A stretch of DNA of 64,000 nucleotides from Krasilnikovozyma curviuscula (GCA_014825775.1 MVAQ01000078.1:22393-86392); one strand, 5' to 3'; numbered from the stretch's first letter, positions 11,632 through 24,282 are shown. The notes: generated by a model from the letters alone, not told the origin. Numbers and translations are program-made.

Positions 11632-14600
11632 ATGACAAGTGTGCTACCCAGAGTCCTGATTTTGGACTATTATGATAGCTGTGAGCCTAGTTCTAGTCTA
11701 GTCCTTTCCCTGGGACCTTCTGCGGGTACTAAATAATTCGATTGGGCGACGAACGCTGCTAGATACGAGGAATCTCATCACTCTTTTCAGCGATTGGGAT
11801 GATGAACAAATCAATTCCAACGTCACAGTAGTGAAGAGCGATCAATTTACCTGGTAAGCTTCATCCACCATCGGTCAGACTCAATGCTCATCAAGGGTTT
11901 TGGGTTGATTCGATTGCTATTCTAGGGATGAGTTCAAATCCCGAGTGCTACCCGAACTGGATTGTATAATTCTTTCACCAGGACCTGGCAGACCTGACAG
12001 AATCCAGGTACGTAGCAAATGAATTTCATTACCTCTGCGGCTGTTGACTTTTTTGCCTTACATGATGTGCCCCAATCGTAGGACTTTGGATTTGGGGTCG
12101 ATCTGATCCACTCCGTCAATATCCCGGTCCTTGGAGTGTGAGCATCGTCGCCTACACTTGACTTGGGAAGCAGACTTTCTGACGACCTTTCCACCCCAGT
12201 TGCCTTGGGCACCAAGGGATCGCCACCGCCTTCGCTGGGAAGGTCAGTTTACACGGCGAAGCTGTTGATAAATTATGATTGACGTCTTTTGTAATTTGAA
12301 GGTGGTTCACGCCCCCGAGATTCTTCACGGTCAGACTTCAAAAATCTCTCATGACGGAACTGGTCTCTTTCACTTGATACCTCAGGACTTTGAAGTCATT
12401 ACATACAACAGTTTGGCTGTAGAATTTGGCTGTGCGTCAAGACTTTCATTGATAGCTGAGTTCTGAGTAACAAAAGGCTGATGGTTACATCTTTAGCTCT
12501 TCCTGGTGCCCTCAAAATCACCGCGACAGCGACAGCTTCTACCGGTGAGAAGGTTATTATGGGTCTTCAGCACACAGAAAAACCAATATTTGGTATTCAG
12601 TTTCATCCTGAGGTAAGATAGGCGATACGTTGTCGCCCAAGATTCCCGCGCTGAACTTTTCCTGTTCGTGCAGTCTATCAAATCGACCCATGGTGCGATG
12701 CTTTTAAAGAACTTCCTCTCAACTGTGCCTGTGAAAGAACATTCAATTGGTGGAAATGTTCTGCCTCTTTGGCTTCGGCTCTCCCATCTTTCCAAGGATT
12801 CTATTTCACCTTCTCCGTCAGAAGCCTCTACTTCCTATGGCGGGAAACAATGGGCTCTGCTCACCCATCACTTCCCTGCCTTCAAAGAACCCATCAGACC
12901 AGACATGCTGTTCTCTAAAATCTACGATCCTAAGTCACTTGGCGGCGTTTGGCTAGACAGCTCCAAGGTAAGAAATGAAGTGGCTGTCACATGCTAGCAG
13001 TGTTGTTTACTCTCGTTTATTCTTGCTTTGTTTCACTCTAACCAGATCAACGACCCATCATCGACGTCATTCTCATATCTTTCTCAACCATCCATAATCC
13101 TCTCCTATAACCTATACCCATCATTTCTCACCTTATACCAATCATCGAACGATACCTCGCATCAGCATACTGGCATCAACTTACCCCCACCTCCTACATC
13201 TTTCTGGGACTTAATGAACGAATTTCAAAATTCAATATCTTCTAACACGTATTTCAACTCTACAAATGAAGACGTTTCAGATATTGCCGGATGGAAACCT
13301 GAGCTCCGAACTGGTCTGGTCGGTTGGTTCAGCTACGAAATGAAGGACGGAAGTCTCGACGGGTATCACCCATCACCACTGCCACCATCATCACCGTCTT
13401 CATCTTCTTTCTATCGTAGAAAAGGGAAGGAAAGAGAAACTCCTGATGCTTGCTTTGCAGTGGCAGATAAGGTGCTGGTCTACTGCCATGAGACGTCAAC
13501 ATGGATGGCGCTGGGACTAGTTCATAATCAACCAGCTCCCTCCTCAAACCCAGCTCATCCATCGTTCATTGAATCTACTTTGGCCAACGAAGGTGTACAG
13601 CTTGGTCTTCAAAAGATCGAATGGGATCAATGGATCCAGTCCACAGAACAGCTCCTCACCAAAATCTCAATCCAAGCGCAACCTTCGACTCAATCACCTG
13701 GCTTATCAAAATTCAAACCTGATGAAAATGCTGAAGTTTACACCAAGCTTGTTGATGAAGCTAGAAGCAACATCAAGGAAGGCGAATCATACGAACTCAC
13801 ACTCACCACCACATTCCGATCCAGCTTCTCCGACTCCTCGTCATTATCTTCAGAATCATCAATGAAACCAACACCCCTCTCCATCTATCTCCACCTTCGA
13901 GCCAACAATCCTGCCCCATACTCAAGCTTTTTCCACTTCCCTTTGCTGGATCTGTCCATCATCTCGTCGTCTCCAGAAAGATTCATCAAGATTACGAAGG
14001 ATGGCTTTGCTGAGATGAGACCTATCAAGGGAACTATTGGAAGGTGTAAGGAAGACCCGGTTGAGGATGAGAGGAGGAAGAAAGCGTTGAGTGAAGATAA
14101 GAAGGAGATTGCTGAGAATTTGATGGTGAGTTTCGCTACCTTCATCATTGATTGTGAACAGGAGACCTTCACTAACAGTATTTTATCTTTTGTTTTCACT
14201 TTCATCTCTTAGATTGTTGATCTCATTAGAGCCGATCTCCTCACGTGCTGCATCCCCTCCTCAGTCAAAGTCCCCAAGCTCATCCATTGCGAAACATACG
14301 ACCACGTCCACACGCTCGTGACAACAGTCACAGGTCAACTGCAACCCAAAGTTGGCACTGTCGAGGCTGTCAAAATGTGTTTTCCTCCGGGGTCAATGAC
14401 GGGAAGTCCAAAGTTGAGGAGCGTCCAAATTTTAGACCAATTAGAAGGCAGGAGGAAGAGAGGGATTTATTCTGGTGAGGGACGATCTGACCAACATTTT
14501 CTTCATGCAAATTTACTGATTTCATTGTGATCGGTTCCGTCAGGTGCACTCGGATACCTCTCATTCGATGGAGCTGCTGATCTTAGTGTTGTGATTCGAA

Positions 14601-14796
14601 CGATCGTTGCGAACGGCGACGGTACGTCACCTAGCTGTGTCTCTAGCAGTCGAAACTCAACTTACCTCTATTTGTCGTCGTAGATCTCACAATCGGTGCT
14701 GGAGGTGCTATCACTTGGCTGTCCGACAGGCAGCGCGAGTGGGAAGAGGTGCTGGTCAAGGTTGGGTCGGTAACTCGCAGCCTGGTGGAATCTTGA
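11632..14796 (+). CDS. ABZ1: Bifunctional PABA (aminodeoxychorismate) synthase, PabA-PabB fusion
   Basis: Converts chorismate plus glutamine to 4-amino-4-deoxychorismate for folate synthesis, in the cytosol. The N-terminal glutamine amidotransferase domain starts RVLILDYYDSYTRNL after a first intron, carries LSPGPGRPDRIQ, the nucleophile Cys in VCLGHQGIAT, and FGIQFHPE with the catalytic His and Glu. The C-terminal chorismate-binding domain has EMRPIKGTIGR, CETYDHVHTLVTTVTG, FPPGSMTGSPK and DLTIGAGGAITW. PIKGT, with its Lys, is the signature of PabB; anthranilate synthase has PIAGT there. About ten exons; the stop is at 14794-14796. Oddity: the usual LIRNDL block reads LIRADL, so the conserved Asn is Ala. 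Confidence 0.93.
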
Positions 14797-15170
14797 TTTA
14801 CGATTTCCTCTTTGTGACGATGTTGGGTGCATGCTTATGCAGTCTGCTGTATCTCCTGTGCTTAACTTGTTTCGCACCGCAAGAGCGCAATCGCCACCTC
14901 CAAGCCTTTCTTCTCATCAACACCTGTCGCTCCTGTAAGAAATTCAGTCCTCATCACTCAATCCATCAGGTACACCTTCCCCTTCGTCTTTTTATTTCCT
15001 GTATCAACGCGCCTTGTGTTTCACTGGAGCAGCTTGGTGGGATCAGGAGGCAGTCCAAATGAACCCCTTGGAACCGCCTCATTTTTAGTGGCATGTCACC
15101 CACCAATTCAAGTTTACCCACATGATGATCTCAACTGTGACCCTGTAGGATCAGAAATCATTCCTTGAAT
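14797..15170. other. Intergenic between PABA synthase and the membrane protein
   Basis: Short open frames only. A signal-peptide exon for the next gene was looked for here and no convincing one was found. Confidence 0.5.
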
Positions 15171-17018
15171 ATGTCCTTTGAGCCTTACAACATCACCATT
15201 CCAGACAACTCTCCGACTTGGTCCTACCAACCCTATCGTGACGGACTCGCCAACGGTGGCTGGAATCTGACGTACTCAGGTAGTTCTGATGCTTCATGGG
15301 TTGAGCAGACACAAGGAACTGGGGTAAGTGATCTAGTCAAAGTTTCTATAGAAGATTTCAACCGAGTGTGTCTGTTTATTTTTCCCGTATCTGAAACATT
15401 ACCGATCAATAGACCTCGTCGCATGTTGCTCGACATGCAGGCTCTACCGCATCTATTACTTTCACTGGGACTGCCTACTGGATCTATGGCACAGCAAATG
15501 CCTCTACATACACTACGACGCTGGACAACCAGTCACCAGTTACAGGCAGTGGAGGGCAAGGTGTACACCTGCTGGCTTCTCAAACAAACCTTGCTTACAA
15601 GTCGTGAGTGCGCTTTTTATGCTCTAAAGTGTTAAAGCATTGAATTTATATTTCGTCACTGTACACCTGTACAACGTCAGGCACACGGTGACTTTGAACA
15701 CGACGTCAGACATTCAGGTTTCTCTCTTGGGCGCAACTCTTCAAGTAGGAGTTGGTGAACCAAAGTGAGCAATCCAACTTCTCGGACACAAATCTCAAAG
15801 GAATATTGCTTGATAAGCTGACCGCGTATGATGGATCTCCGCCCTTCCCTTTAGATCAAACCCGCAAAACACATCGATATCAGCTACATATCCAGACAAC
15901 AACGGCAACATCTATCCAGCGTCGCAATTCACCACTTCCGGACTTTGGTATGAGCCCTCAGTATCAGGATCTACGACATACCCTCGATTATCTACTCAAG
16001 GATACAACGCTGCCGCTCAAATCACTCTGAACCAGACGTCCGCATTCATCCTTTACGGTACCGGGAACTTTGACCATGGCATGTATCAAGTCACTGTTAC
16101 TCCTTCATCTGGCTCTGCTGTTACAACTCAGTATAATGGGTCCTCGCATTGGATTGCGCTGGATCAGGTTCTGCACTTCTCGACCGGCCTGGATAGGGAT
16201 CTCACCTACACCGTCCAGCTCACTGACTTGGACCAGAACTCGCTGTATGTGGACCTGAACCATATTGTAACAATTGATGGTGTACCGTGAGCTTCTTTGA
16301 ACTCTGCTTTGGCAGCCTTGCGTTTATTGACCAGATTTCGTGGCACGTTATCATTCTGTGCAGTTCTTCCTCGAACTCGCCAGGGTTATCATCAGGAAAA
16401 ATCGCTGGAATTGTTGTTGCAGTGGTACTTGTTGTCTTGATTGGTCTTGGAGTTGGTGGATTCTTCTGGTGGAGACGACGCAAAGCATCAAAACGGCGAG
16501 GAGGCGCGGTCGAGCCGTTCGACATTGACAACGATGTGGACTATGCTGCTACACGTGGGGGGAAAAGAAGGGTTGGAGGTGGGTCTGATCTGGCTGCGCG
16601 TGGATCGTTTTACAGGCATTTACCTTCTGATGGGAACCCTTCAGAGATTGAACAGGATGCGGCTTCTGTTACACCCTGTGAGTTGCGCGATTCTTCTTTT
16701 CTCAATCGATTATGTTTTTTCTAGATAGATGCTAATTGTTCGATTCCTCCAGTCACCCAACCTGCAATAACTGACCCAGCCATGACAGCACCCTCTGGCT
16801 TTTCAGTGACGAATCCGACGCCGTCTGACCCTGCTTTTTCAGAGCCAGGTAGCCTACCGCTGATCCCAATCGGACCAAATGCAAAACGAAGCAACAATAG
16901 CCACCATCAACAGCAGCCGCGGTTGAGACAGGAGGCGGATGCCGGGAGGGTGCCTGAAACTGCTGCGACGGAGGAGGTCATTCCACCGAGTTATGAGGCT
17001 AGATGGGCCAATGAGTAA
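15171..17018 (+). CDS. Single-pass membrane protein with Ser/Thr-rich jelly-roll-like ectodomain
   Basis: Belongs by organisation to a large basidiomycete group: an extracellular region of one or two beta-rich modules, one transmembrane helix and a disordered cytosolic tail. The ectodomain opens NITIPDNSPTWSY and carries ITFTGTAYWIYG, LDNQSPVTGSGG and a second similar module (SAFILYGTGNFDHGMYQVTV). The helix KIAGIVVAVVLVVLIGLGVGG is followed at once by WWRRRKASKRR, a stop-transfer signal that places the tail inside. The tail is rich in Ser, Pro and Gln and ends PPSYEARWANE, with a PPSY motif that could bind WW-domain ubiquitin ligases. Six exons. No classical signal peptide is seen at the ATG, as in many members; an unseen upstream exon is possible. 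Function is unknown; a wall sensor or adhesin is a guess from layout. Confidence 0.72.
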
Positions 17019-17235
17019 CCGGTTAATCTGTAGTTCTGAATCTTGGTTATAATGAGAAGGGGGGAGGGGATTTCTCCGGAGAAACCCGCATGTTGTACTT
17101 TATGGAAATCACGCTTGACATGCATGTCTTCGCGCAAGCATCATCTTCTTAATCTTCACCTCATCCTTAAAAGTATACAAAGAACAAGGCAAACTCATAT
17201 TCCATACAAAGTAAGTCATCCTACGACTGGCCAGT

Positions 17236-18706
17236 CTACCATTGGATATCCTGTCTCTCGCTCAAATCATCTCTTCTGCTGACTGGCTTCTCAGCAAGAT
17301 ATGGCTTTTCGCCAATGGAAACGGCTCGATGACCAAGGCGGAACCCAGTGCTGAAGTCTTTTGTTGCGGTATCTGAATAGGGAAGGGAGATTAGAAAATG
17401 ACGAGAGACCAATGACTGGAAGAGGAGACGAACGGAATGTAGATCTGTTGTCCCAGATAGCGACGGACTTAGGCTCCCATCTGAAACGTACTTGAGTGTC
17501 ATGGTTCTGAGAAAAGAGCAAACATCAGGCTCATACCACTCTGCGTCTTGAGAAGCAAAGATGAGATACTTACTTGAGTAATGTGACTGAACAAGAACTG
17601 CAGCAAATTATCAGATTCCTCCTTGCTCAACTCATTAATTCTCTTAGTGAATCCGCTATTGACAAATAGCCCTGTCCAACCAGTGACGGGGTTAGTTCTC
17701 AAAACTGGATGGACAGTGGTGAGCTCCTGTCCGACATTGAGAGGGTTGCCTCTGTTCTCGCGGAGCGGGAGATTGAGTCGCTTGGAAGATTCGACGAAGC
17801 CCTGGCCGATATGAGTAGCTGTAAGACCTTGGAGAAATTTCTGGTAATACGGTGAGAGTCGGTCGTAGGCTTCGTAGGCGCTCGCCCAGAGAGTGTCTAT
17901 TTAAATAAAAACAATGAATGATGCGTTAGTGATGGAGCTGTGGGATTTGGAAGCCCTGCGTTAGAGATGAGAACCGCTTACCTCCTCCAGTTTTAGGAAA
18001 CTCGTGAATTTGTAAGACGGCATAGTCGGATGGAACCTGGAAACCACAAACACAACTGTGTCAGCCGATGTCATATTAATGAATAAAAAAAAAAAAAAAC
18101 AACAAGGAAACCCACTGGCTCAAAAGTGATATCAGTATGCCAGCCATTGCTGGCTCTACCCCTATCAGACCATTGAGGAGGCTTAGCATGTTGAACCTTG
18201 TCGGTGAAGTGGTAGTCGGACGCGATGATGGACACTTCGTCGCCAAACTCTGAGTCGACTTGGGTCAAAGGATGGATATGGAGAGAGCTGTCGTTTGGTT
18301 TTCCGGTAGCTTTACCGAGGGAGTCGACGAGATGTTTCTGCTCCTCGGTGTTGAGATCTTGCCCTCTGAAGAAAACCACTCCCCGCTCAGCTCTGAGAGA
18401 CATAAATTACGGATTAGGTTTTAGCAGCAAGCTCAACAGCTCAAGGCGAAGAGGTACTCACACTAAGACAGCGAGATCTTTGGTCTGCGCCTCATCCTTC
18501 AAGATGTCTCTGATCTGAGGAGTCTTGGAAGGATCAAAGAAATTCTCTCTGAACTCAAGGCCAATAGCAGGAGTGTTATGAAAAGATGGGTACTTGTCGA
18601 GTGACCCGCTGTATCGGATTGGCTGTCTCTCTGCCTTTGATGGTGCGAGAGTAATGGTGTTGCGCTTGGTGGCAGTTTGTTCGACGGTAGTCGTTGTGGA
18701 TGACAT
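17236..18706 (-). CDS. JLP1: TauD/TfdA-family Fe(II)/2-oxoglutarate sulfonate dioxygenase
   Basis: Oxygenolytic desulfonation enzyme: hydroxylates sulfonates such as taurine so that they release sulfite for sulfur nutrition. About 380 residues, usual for the family. Iron ligands: His and Asp in GWHTDITFEP, and the distal His in FRLGHRAVSIGEKPY, where the following Arg would hold 2-oxoglutarate. Also family-like are GVVFFRGQDL near residue 100, LQIHEFPKTGGDTLWAS, and WEPKSVAIWDNRSTFH. At least six exons; the join NRSTFH-TATKDFSTG at the last intron restores the family motif. A TATA-like element (ctataaa on the minus strand, about 18775) lies some 70 bp upstream of the ATG. Divergently transcribed from a Dal5-type permease. 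Substrate is inferred from family and neighbour. Confidence 0.88.
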
Positions 18707-19103
18707 GATTATGCGCTGAAGAAGGAACGAAGAAGAGATGAGAGATGGTTTCGAGCATCGCACTGGGGTCTCCCTTTATAGATGGTAGATTTGATTGCGT
18801 GCCGCGACGGTCGCCACCGACTCAAAAGTCGTGATTCAGCGCGATGGCAACATCGCAATGATTACATCGCCCATTCGAAGCAGTCTAAAAACGAGTCTAA
18901 ATAGATCTCCTTATCTCAAATCACCTCATGCGACGTTGATTCGCAACAGCTAATCGCAATAATGGAAAAAATCGCAAAACGGCCGTTTCAATTCGACACT
19001 TTGTTCGCAGATGAAGGAATGGGATTTAAATCGAGATTACATCACATCACATCCCCTCTACTCTCTCAGTGCTTTCAGCTTTCCTCTCTTTTTCCTCTCA
19101 ACC
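18707..19103. promoter_or_regulatory. Shared divergent promoter with repeated TCGCAA
   Basis: 397 bp between the dioxygenase and permease start codons. TCGCAA occurs four times in one orientation (18853, 18941, 18954, 18972), with near matches at 18866 and 19005. Around 18841-18856 gcgat-ggcaac-atcgc forms a small dyad. A binding factor is inferred, not known. Confidence 0.5.
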
Positions 19104-21755
19104 ATGTCGGCTGTACCCATCGTTGACCAAAACTCCGTGACCAACCGTGAAGAAGCTCCTAGCTTTACTCCATCAGATGAAGAAAAGCAACACCCAGACT
19201 CCAAACATGCTGATGACCACCTCTACAAGTCAGGTGGATTCTCTGTTGCTTCAACAAACTCTTCCCTGTCCAAGTAGGTGAATTACTTATGGATCACCTT
19301 GTGTTTGTTTTGACTCACGACCCATCCCATTTCATCTCATCTCATCTTGTTTACCCTATCACATTCCAAAGATTTTACGTTCCACCATCAACCTACGAAT
19401 CTGCTCATAGATTTGATCCCAATGCTACCTGGACGCCTGAAGAAGAGACCAAACTGAGACGATCGCTTGGTGAGTAATGCTCCTGTTAAATCAGAGTTGT
19501 GTTTCTTCCGAATTACTAAACCTTGACCCCGCAGACTGGAGAGTCGCACTTTTCGTCTGTGTCTGCTTCGCTGCTCTTCAGCTGGACAGAGGTAATGTGA
19601 GTTTGACAGTTTCAAATTAAAACGCTAGATGTGCGCAATGCAAATGCATAAAGCCACTGACTCTATGTTCAATTTCTGGTCCAGATCTCCAACGCATTGT
19701 CGGACAATATGTTGAACGATCTGAAAATGACAACCAACGAATGTACGCTAGCTTTGTCTATTTTCCTAAGGGCTCTCACTTTGCTCTCACTGAATATCAT
19801 TGTCATTTCATTCCCCAATTCAAGACAACACGGGCCAAACCATCTTCTACCTGTTCTTCCTGGCAGCCGAACTTCCTTCTCAGCTTGTATCCAAAAAGGT
19901 TGGTGTGGACCGCTGGGTGCCATTTCAGATGGTTGCTTGGTCGATTGTCGCCATCTCTCAGGCTGGAATCAAAGGGAAGTCCGGGTTCTACGTAACCAGA
20001 GCTCTGCTGGGCTTGCTCGAAGGAGGATTTATAGCAGATATGATCTTGTATTTGAGTTACTTCTACAGTGAGTACAGATTTAGGAACTATCTACGGATTG
20101 ATGTGACGAGACGCTGATTGCTTCGCCTGTCGGTTATGGTTTCATTTCCAGCTGCAGCGGAGCTCACTATCAGACTTTCTTTCTTCTGGGTTTCACTTAC
20201 GACTACCACGATTATAGGCTCGCTTCTGGCTGCTGGTATCCTTCAGCTTAGAGGCGTGCATGGGCTTCCCGGTTGGAAGTACTTGTTTCTGGTAGGCACC
20301 TTCACTCTTTATAGGTGTTATTTTAATAACATATTGTACTTTCACACATAGATCGAAGGAGTCATTACCTTGGCAGTAGGAGTCTTCGCGTTCTTTTACC
20401 TCCCTCCCTCACCAACCCAAACCAGGACAGCTCTTCGACCCAACGGATGGTTCACAGAGTACGTACCATGTGTATTTCATGTGGCACTCAGAAACTAATT
20501 CACCGGTTCATATTCTATGTTGCGCAGACGGGAGGAGGTGATCATTGTCAACAAGGTTCTAAGAGATGACCCTTCCAAAGCTTCGATGCACAACCGTCAA
20601 GCATTGACCTTCAAAGACCTCGGACAGTCTCTGGCTGACTACGATCTTTGGCCATTGTATCTTGTGAGGCGTCGCATCCATAGAAGTTATACTTCCAGTA
20701 AAACACTAACTGGTTGCTTTTTCCATCTCAGTTGGGCCTTACTACTTTCATGGCTACAGGAACCGTTAACGCATACTTCACCCTGACCCTTAAGTCTCTT
20801 GGATTCAGTACCTTGGATACTAACCTTCTCAGTATCCCGTCCGCCGTTCTGTTCATCATCGTGCGTTTTCCTGCTTTGTTATACCCTCTTCAATCTCAGG
20901 CTGATATCTTGTCTTTTATTTTAGCTGAATGTATCTCTTGCGTACACTTCAAAGAAGCTCAAAGAGAGAACTCTCGTAGCTAGTATTGGATCATGGTGGC
21001 AGCTCATCTTCTTCATTGTCATCGTCACTCTTCCCGACTCTACTGGGAAGTGGGTCAAATATGCGGTTTTATCTTTGCTACTCGCCTATCCTTACGCGCA
21101 CCCGATACTGGTCAGTATGAACTCGATGAATGCAGGCTCGGTCAGGTAGGTCAATTTAGCCTCATGAGTTGTGTTGTTGTCGTGTTGTCGTGGTCCTGAT
21201 GCCCCAGTTGAACTCTTTGAACGCTTGTTACTTATTTCTACAGGACTCGAACAGGTTTGTTGCTCTTGAACGCTATCTAGCAGTGGGACTGTATCTGATT
21301 TTAGCTTACCTCTCCCCCCTTCTTCTGATACGAAACAGTTGCTTCGAGGTACCTTTGTTCCTACGAAACTTTCCTTCATCGCTCTGCTAACATATACCTT
21401 GTTTACGGTCCCTAATTTAGCGTATACAATATGTTCGTTCAAGCGTCTTCTCTAGTCTCATCCAACATCTACAGGAGCAACGACGCACCATACTAGTGAG
21501 TCACGCGTCACTTGGCGAATTCAGTCAAAGCAACCTCTCACTTTCCCCTCAAACAGTCACAAAGGTAACAAAGTGCTTATAGCCATTGTCTGTGTCAATC
21601 TTATCCTCTTCCACCTCACCAAAGTTTTCTACATCTGGAAAAACAACAGGAGAGACAAGGTTTGGGACGCGTGGAGTGATGAGGAAAAGGCTCACTATCT
21701 CCAAACGACCAACGATAAGGGCAACAAGAGGTTGGATTTTCGCTTCCTTCACTAG
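19104..21755 (+). CDS. MFS permease of the Dal5/allantoate (anion:cation symporter) family
   Basis: Plasma-membrane proton-coupled importer of small organic anions; the family includes carriers for allantoate, nicotinate, pantothenate and sulfonates. About 510 residues. A hydrophilic N-tail (SDEEKQHPDSKHADDH) is followed by about 12 helices, including WRVALFVCVCFAALQLDRGN (DRGN is family-typical), GLLEGGFIADMILYLSYFY, GLPGWKYLFLIEGVITLA and MFVQASSLVSSNIY, and the C-tail ends RLDFRFLH. About twelve exons. Two consecutive exons are only 11 nt (21244-21254) and 10 nt (21339-21348) and supply RTRTVAS between NAGSV and SVYNMF; without them the frame breaks. It shares a promoter with the sulfonate dioxygenase, which suggests it brings in that enzyme's substrate. 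Confidence 0.88.
21244..21254 (+). other. 11-nt microexon of the MFS permease
   Basis: Sequence gactcgaacag between acceptor tctacag and donor gtttgt. Introns are 21146-21243 and 21255-21338. Completes Arg and encodes Thr-Arg-Thr plus one base. Confidence 0.7.
21339..21348 (+). other. 10-nt microexon of the MFS permease
   Basis: Sequence ttgcttcgag between acceptor gaaacag and donor gtacct. The next intron is 21349-21420. Together with the previous microexon it keeps the frame into SVYNMF. Confidence 0.7.
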
Positions 21756-22133
21756 TTGGAGTCTGTTGTAAGTGTCATTAAAACGAACGAGAAGGGGTTT
21801 AGAGCAAGGGTAATCCAGTCACGTACTTCGTAGATGGAGACAACGTTGCTTTACTTATTCGAGACTCGAGGAGTGCAAGGGCTGTCTCTCTTTCACCGCA
21901 ATAACAACATGTCTCAAATATTTTGTAGGTCAATATATCTCTGTAGTAGCAATAATGATTTGTACCTGATCCAAGATTACGTTCATGGGCTGGCAGAGAC
22001 CAGGCGCAATTAGAGATGAATTGCCAAGCTCTCTCCCACGAATGGCCGAGCTTGCACGAAGAACTCAACTTAAAAAAACCAGCTATAAAAACGCAGTATT
22101 GATACAACCAAACTTCTCTATATTAAATGTCGT
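21756..22133. other. Convergent 3' flanks, no gene seen
   Basis: Between the stop codons of the permease (+) and the aminotransferase (-). No supported coding frame. Confidence 0.55.
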
Positions 22134-24282
22134 TTACAACTTTCCAAACGACTTCCTGATGGCTCTTCCAAATCGTCTGGCACCCTCGTCGAACTGGTCC
22201 ATGTCGACGTATGAGAAGGACGTTCGGACATAGACGTCCTTGGGCGAGACCGCCCAGTCGGCGTCCGTCTTGAAGACGGTGGATGGGGAGAGGACAACAC
22301 CTTCATCAATGGCGGTGAGGAAGACATCATTTAAAACACCCTGAGATTCAGACAAAAGTAGATGGTTAGGACCAGTGATTAAACGACAAATGTGAAAGGT
22401 GTGAAGTCTCGTTAACTTACTTCTGGACCAAGCTCAGCGAGTCTTGGGTGGTTCTCGGCGTGAATTCTGATGAACATGAACATACCCGCTGTTGGGACTT
22501 GGTAGGAACAGAGATCCTCCTCGCCGAGCGGAAGGTGCTTCTGGAACGCGTCGTTCTGGACGTTGGCACGGACAGAGTACTACAGAATGATTTAAGGAAC
22601 CAGGGAATTATCAGGATTTATTTTCTTCTTACATAATGTGATGTTAGACTCACGTTGGCAGCGACAGTCTTCAAGTATTCAGCCCAGCCGGCGGTTCCGC
22701 CCAAAGCGCCCAAGAAGGAAGTGATACCAGCCACCGAGAAACCAGAGACGGCCTGAAGGGAGACCTCGTTTCTCAAGATGAGTTTCTTAATGAGCGGGGT
22801 TGGACCGACAACCCATCCACATCGACAACCTGGAGCCACAACTTTGGAGAAGGTCGTCAAATCGAGCACTCTGCCATCGACATCGATCTCCAGGAAGGAG
22901 TGCACAGGTGGTGGAGGAGTTGGACCTTGGGTCTTCGGGTAGTGGAGAACCAAGGCTCTGTAAGGGTCATCGGAGATAATGATCTAAAAATTTTAATTCA
23001 ATAGTCTGGACTCAGTAACTAGCGTCTTGAAAACAAAAGGATCGTAAGATACTGACAATGTTGTGCTTCCTGGCAACGGCGTAGAAGTCCTTTTTCCTCT
23101 GGAGGGACATTGAGTAACCGCCAGGATTTTGGCCAGTTGGAACAAGCAAGACGACCTGTGACAGATTCAAAAACAGATTAGATGAAGAACCGACAAAAAA
23201 GAAAGAAAACAACGCACCTTTGGCTTTCTGCCCTTGCTGTCGTCCCATCCGCTCAAAACCTTGTCCATCGCCTTTGGACACATACCTTCACCATCCATAG
23301 AGACGGGAACTGGCTTCACTCCCTGAGGGAGGAAAGCAGCCAAGGAACCAGGGTAGGAGAACTCTTCCATCAGGATGGAGTCGCCTCTGTTGCAGAGCAT
23401 TCGAGAGATGTTGTCAACACCGTCGGTGTTTCCACCAGTCACCATGACTGACCACTCAGAATATGGGATCTTGTACGTCTCGGCGGTGTACTTGGTGAGG
23501 AATTTAACGAGTTGAGGAGCACCACCAGATCCACCCTTGAGTTTCGAAGACAAATCAGCGGCAGGTCAGCTGTGTGAAGCGTCCCACGTGGTCAAAATCA
23601 ATGATGAACTCACATATTGAAGAGCTTGAGCAAGATCAATCTACAGAATGGAGCAACTCGTTGAACACTCGCGCTGCTGCAAAATCTAACCGAAAAGGAG
23701 TGCTGCTCACCTCCATATCTGGATCCTGGCTTGAGAACGCTTGCGTGTACTGAACAGAGGCATCAGCATTCTTATACCCACCAACAAAGACTTCCTGCTT
23801 GGCGTATGGGAGGGAGAACTTGATACCATTAACTGGGAAAGTATCACTTTTTGCGGTCCCATTCGACCGACAGAAACGGAGATATGAGTCAGAGGTCACC
23901 TTTCCTAACATATGACAGCAGAGAACAAGTAGCATGAACTCACGGGTGTGGCATTCCGCCGCCAAAAGAGATGATTCCTGGGATGGAAAGGTACTTGACG
24001 CTGTCCTCCGTACGGCGGGTGGGCACGGACGGGAGGGAAACGAGGTAAAGCAGTCTAGTCAGTTACGACCATCGTACAATCGAATGAACAAAGATAAGCA
24101 AAGACTCACGCAATGTCCTTCAAAGGGGAAGGGTATCTTCCTTTCGATTCCTCACTTAAAAAGTCATCGTACACAACTTTGAACGATGTCTCGCTGTTTT
24201 CCTGGGCAAGCAGGGCCTTCGACTCCTTGAGCACGGCTGGCACAGCAGCAGAGATGGCTGGATCAAGTGCAATGGGCGACAT
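22134..24282 (-). CDS. ARO8: Aromatic / 2-aminoadipate aminotransferase (Aro8 type, PLP)
   Basis: Class I/II PLP aminotransferase that interconverts aromatic amino acids (and often 2-aminoadipate or kynurenine) with their keto acids. About 550 residues from eight or so exons. Motifs: SIPGIISFGGGMPHPDTFP near residue 90, TGGNTDGVDNISRML, EFSYPGSL, LVPTGQNPGGYS (the Asn binding the PLP ring), and TFSKVVAPGCRCGW with the Schiff-base Lys. The end reads RTSFSYVDMDQFDEG, with the Arg that binds the substrate carboxylate. Start chosen at MSPIALDPAI; a longer in-frame leader exists, but its sequence is unlike the family. Aro8 and Aro9 cannot be told apart here. Confidence 0.9.
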
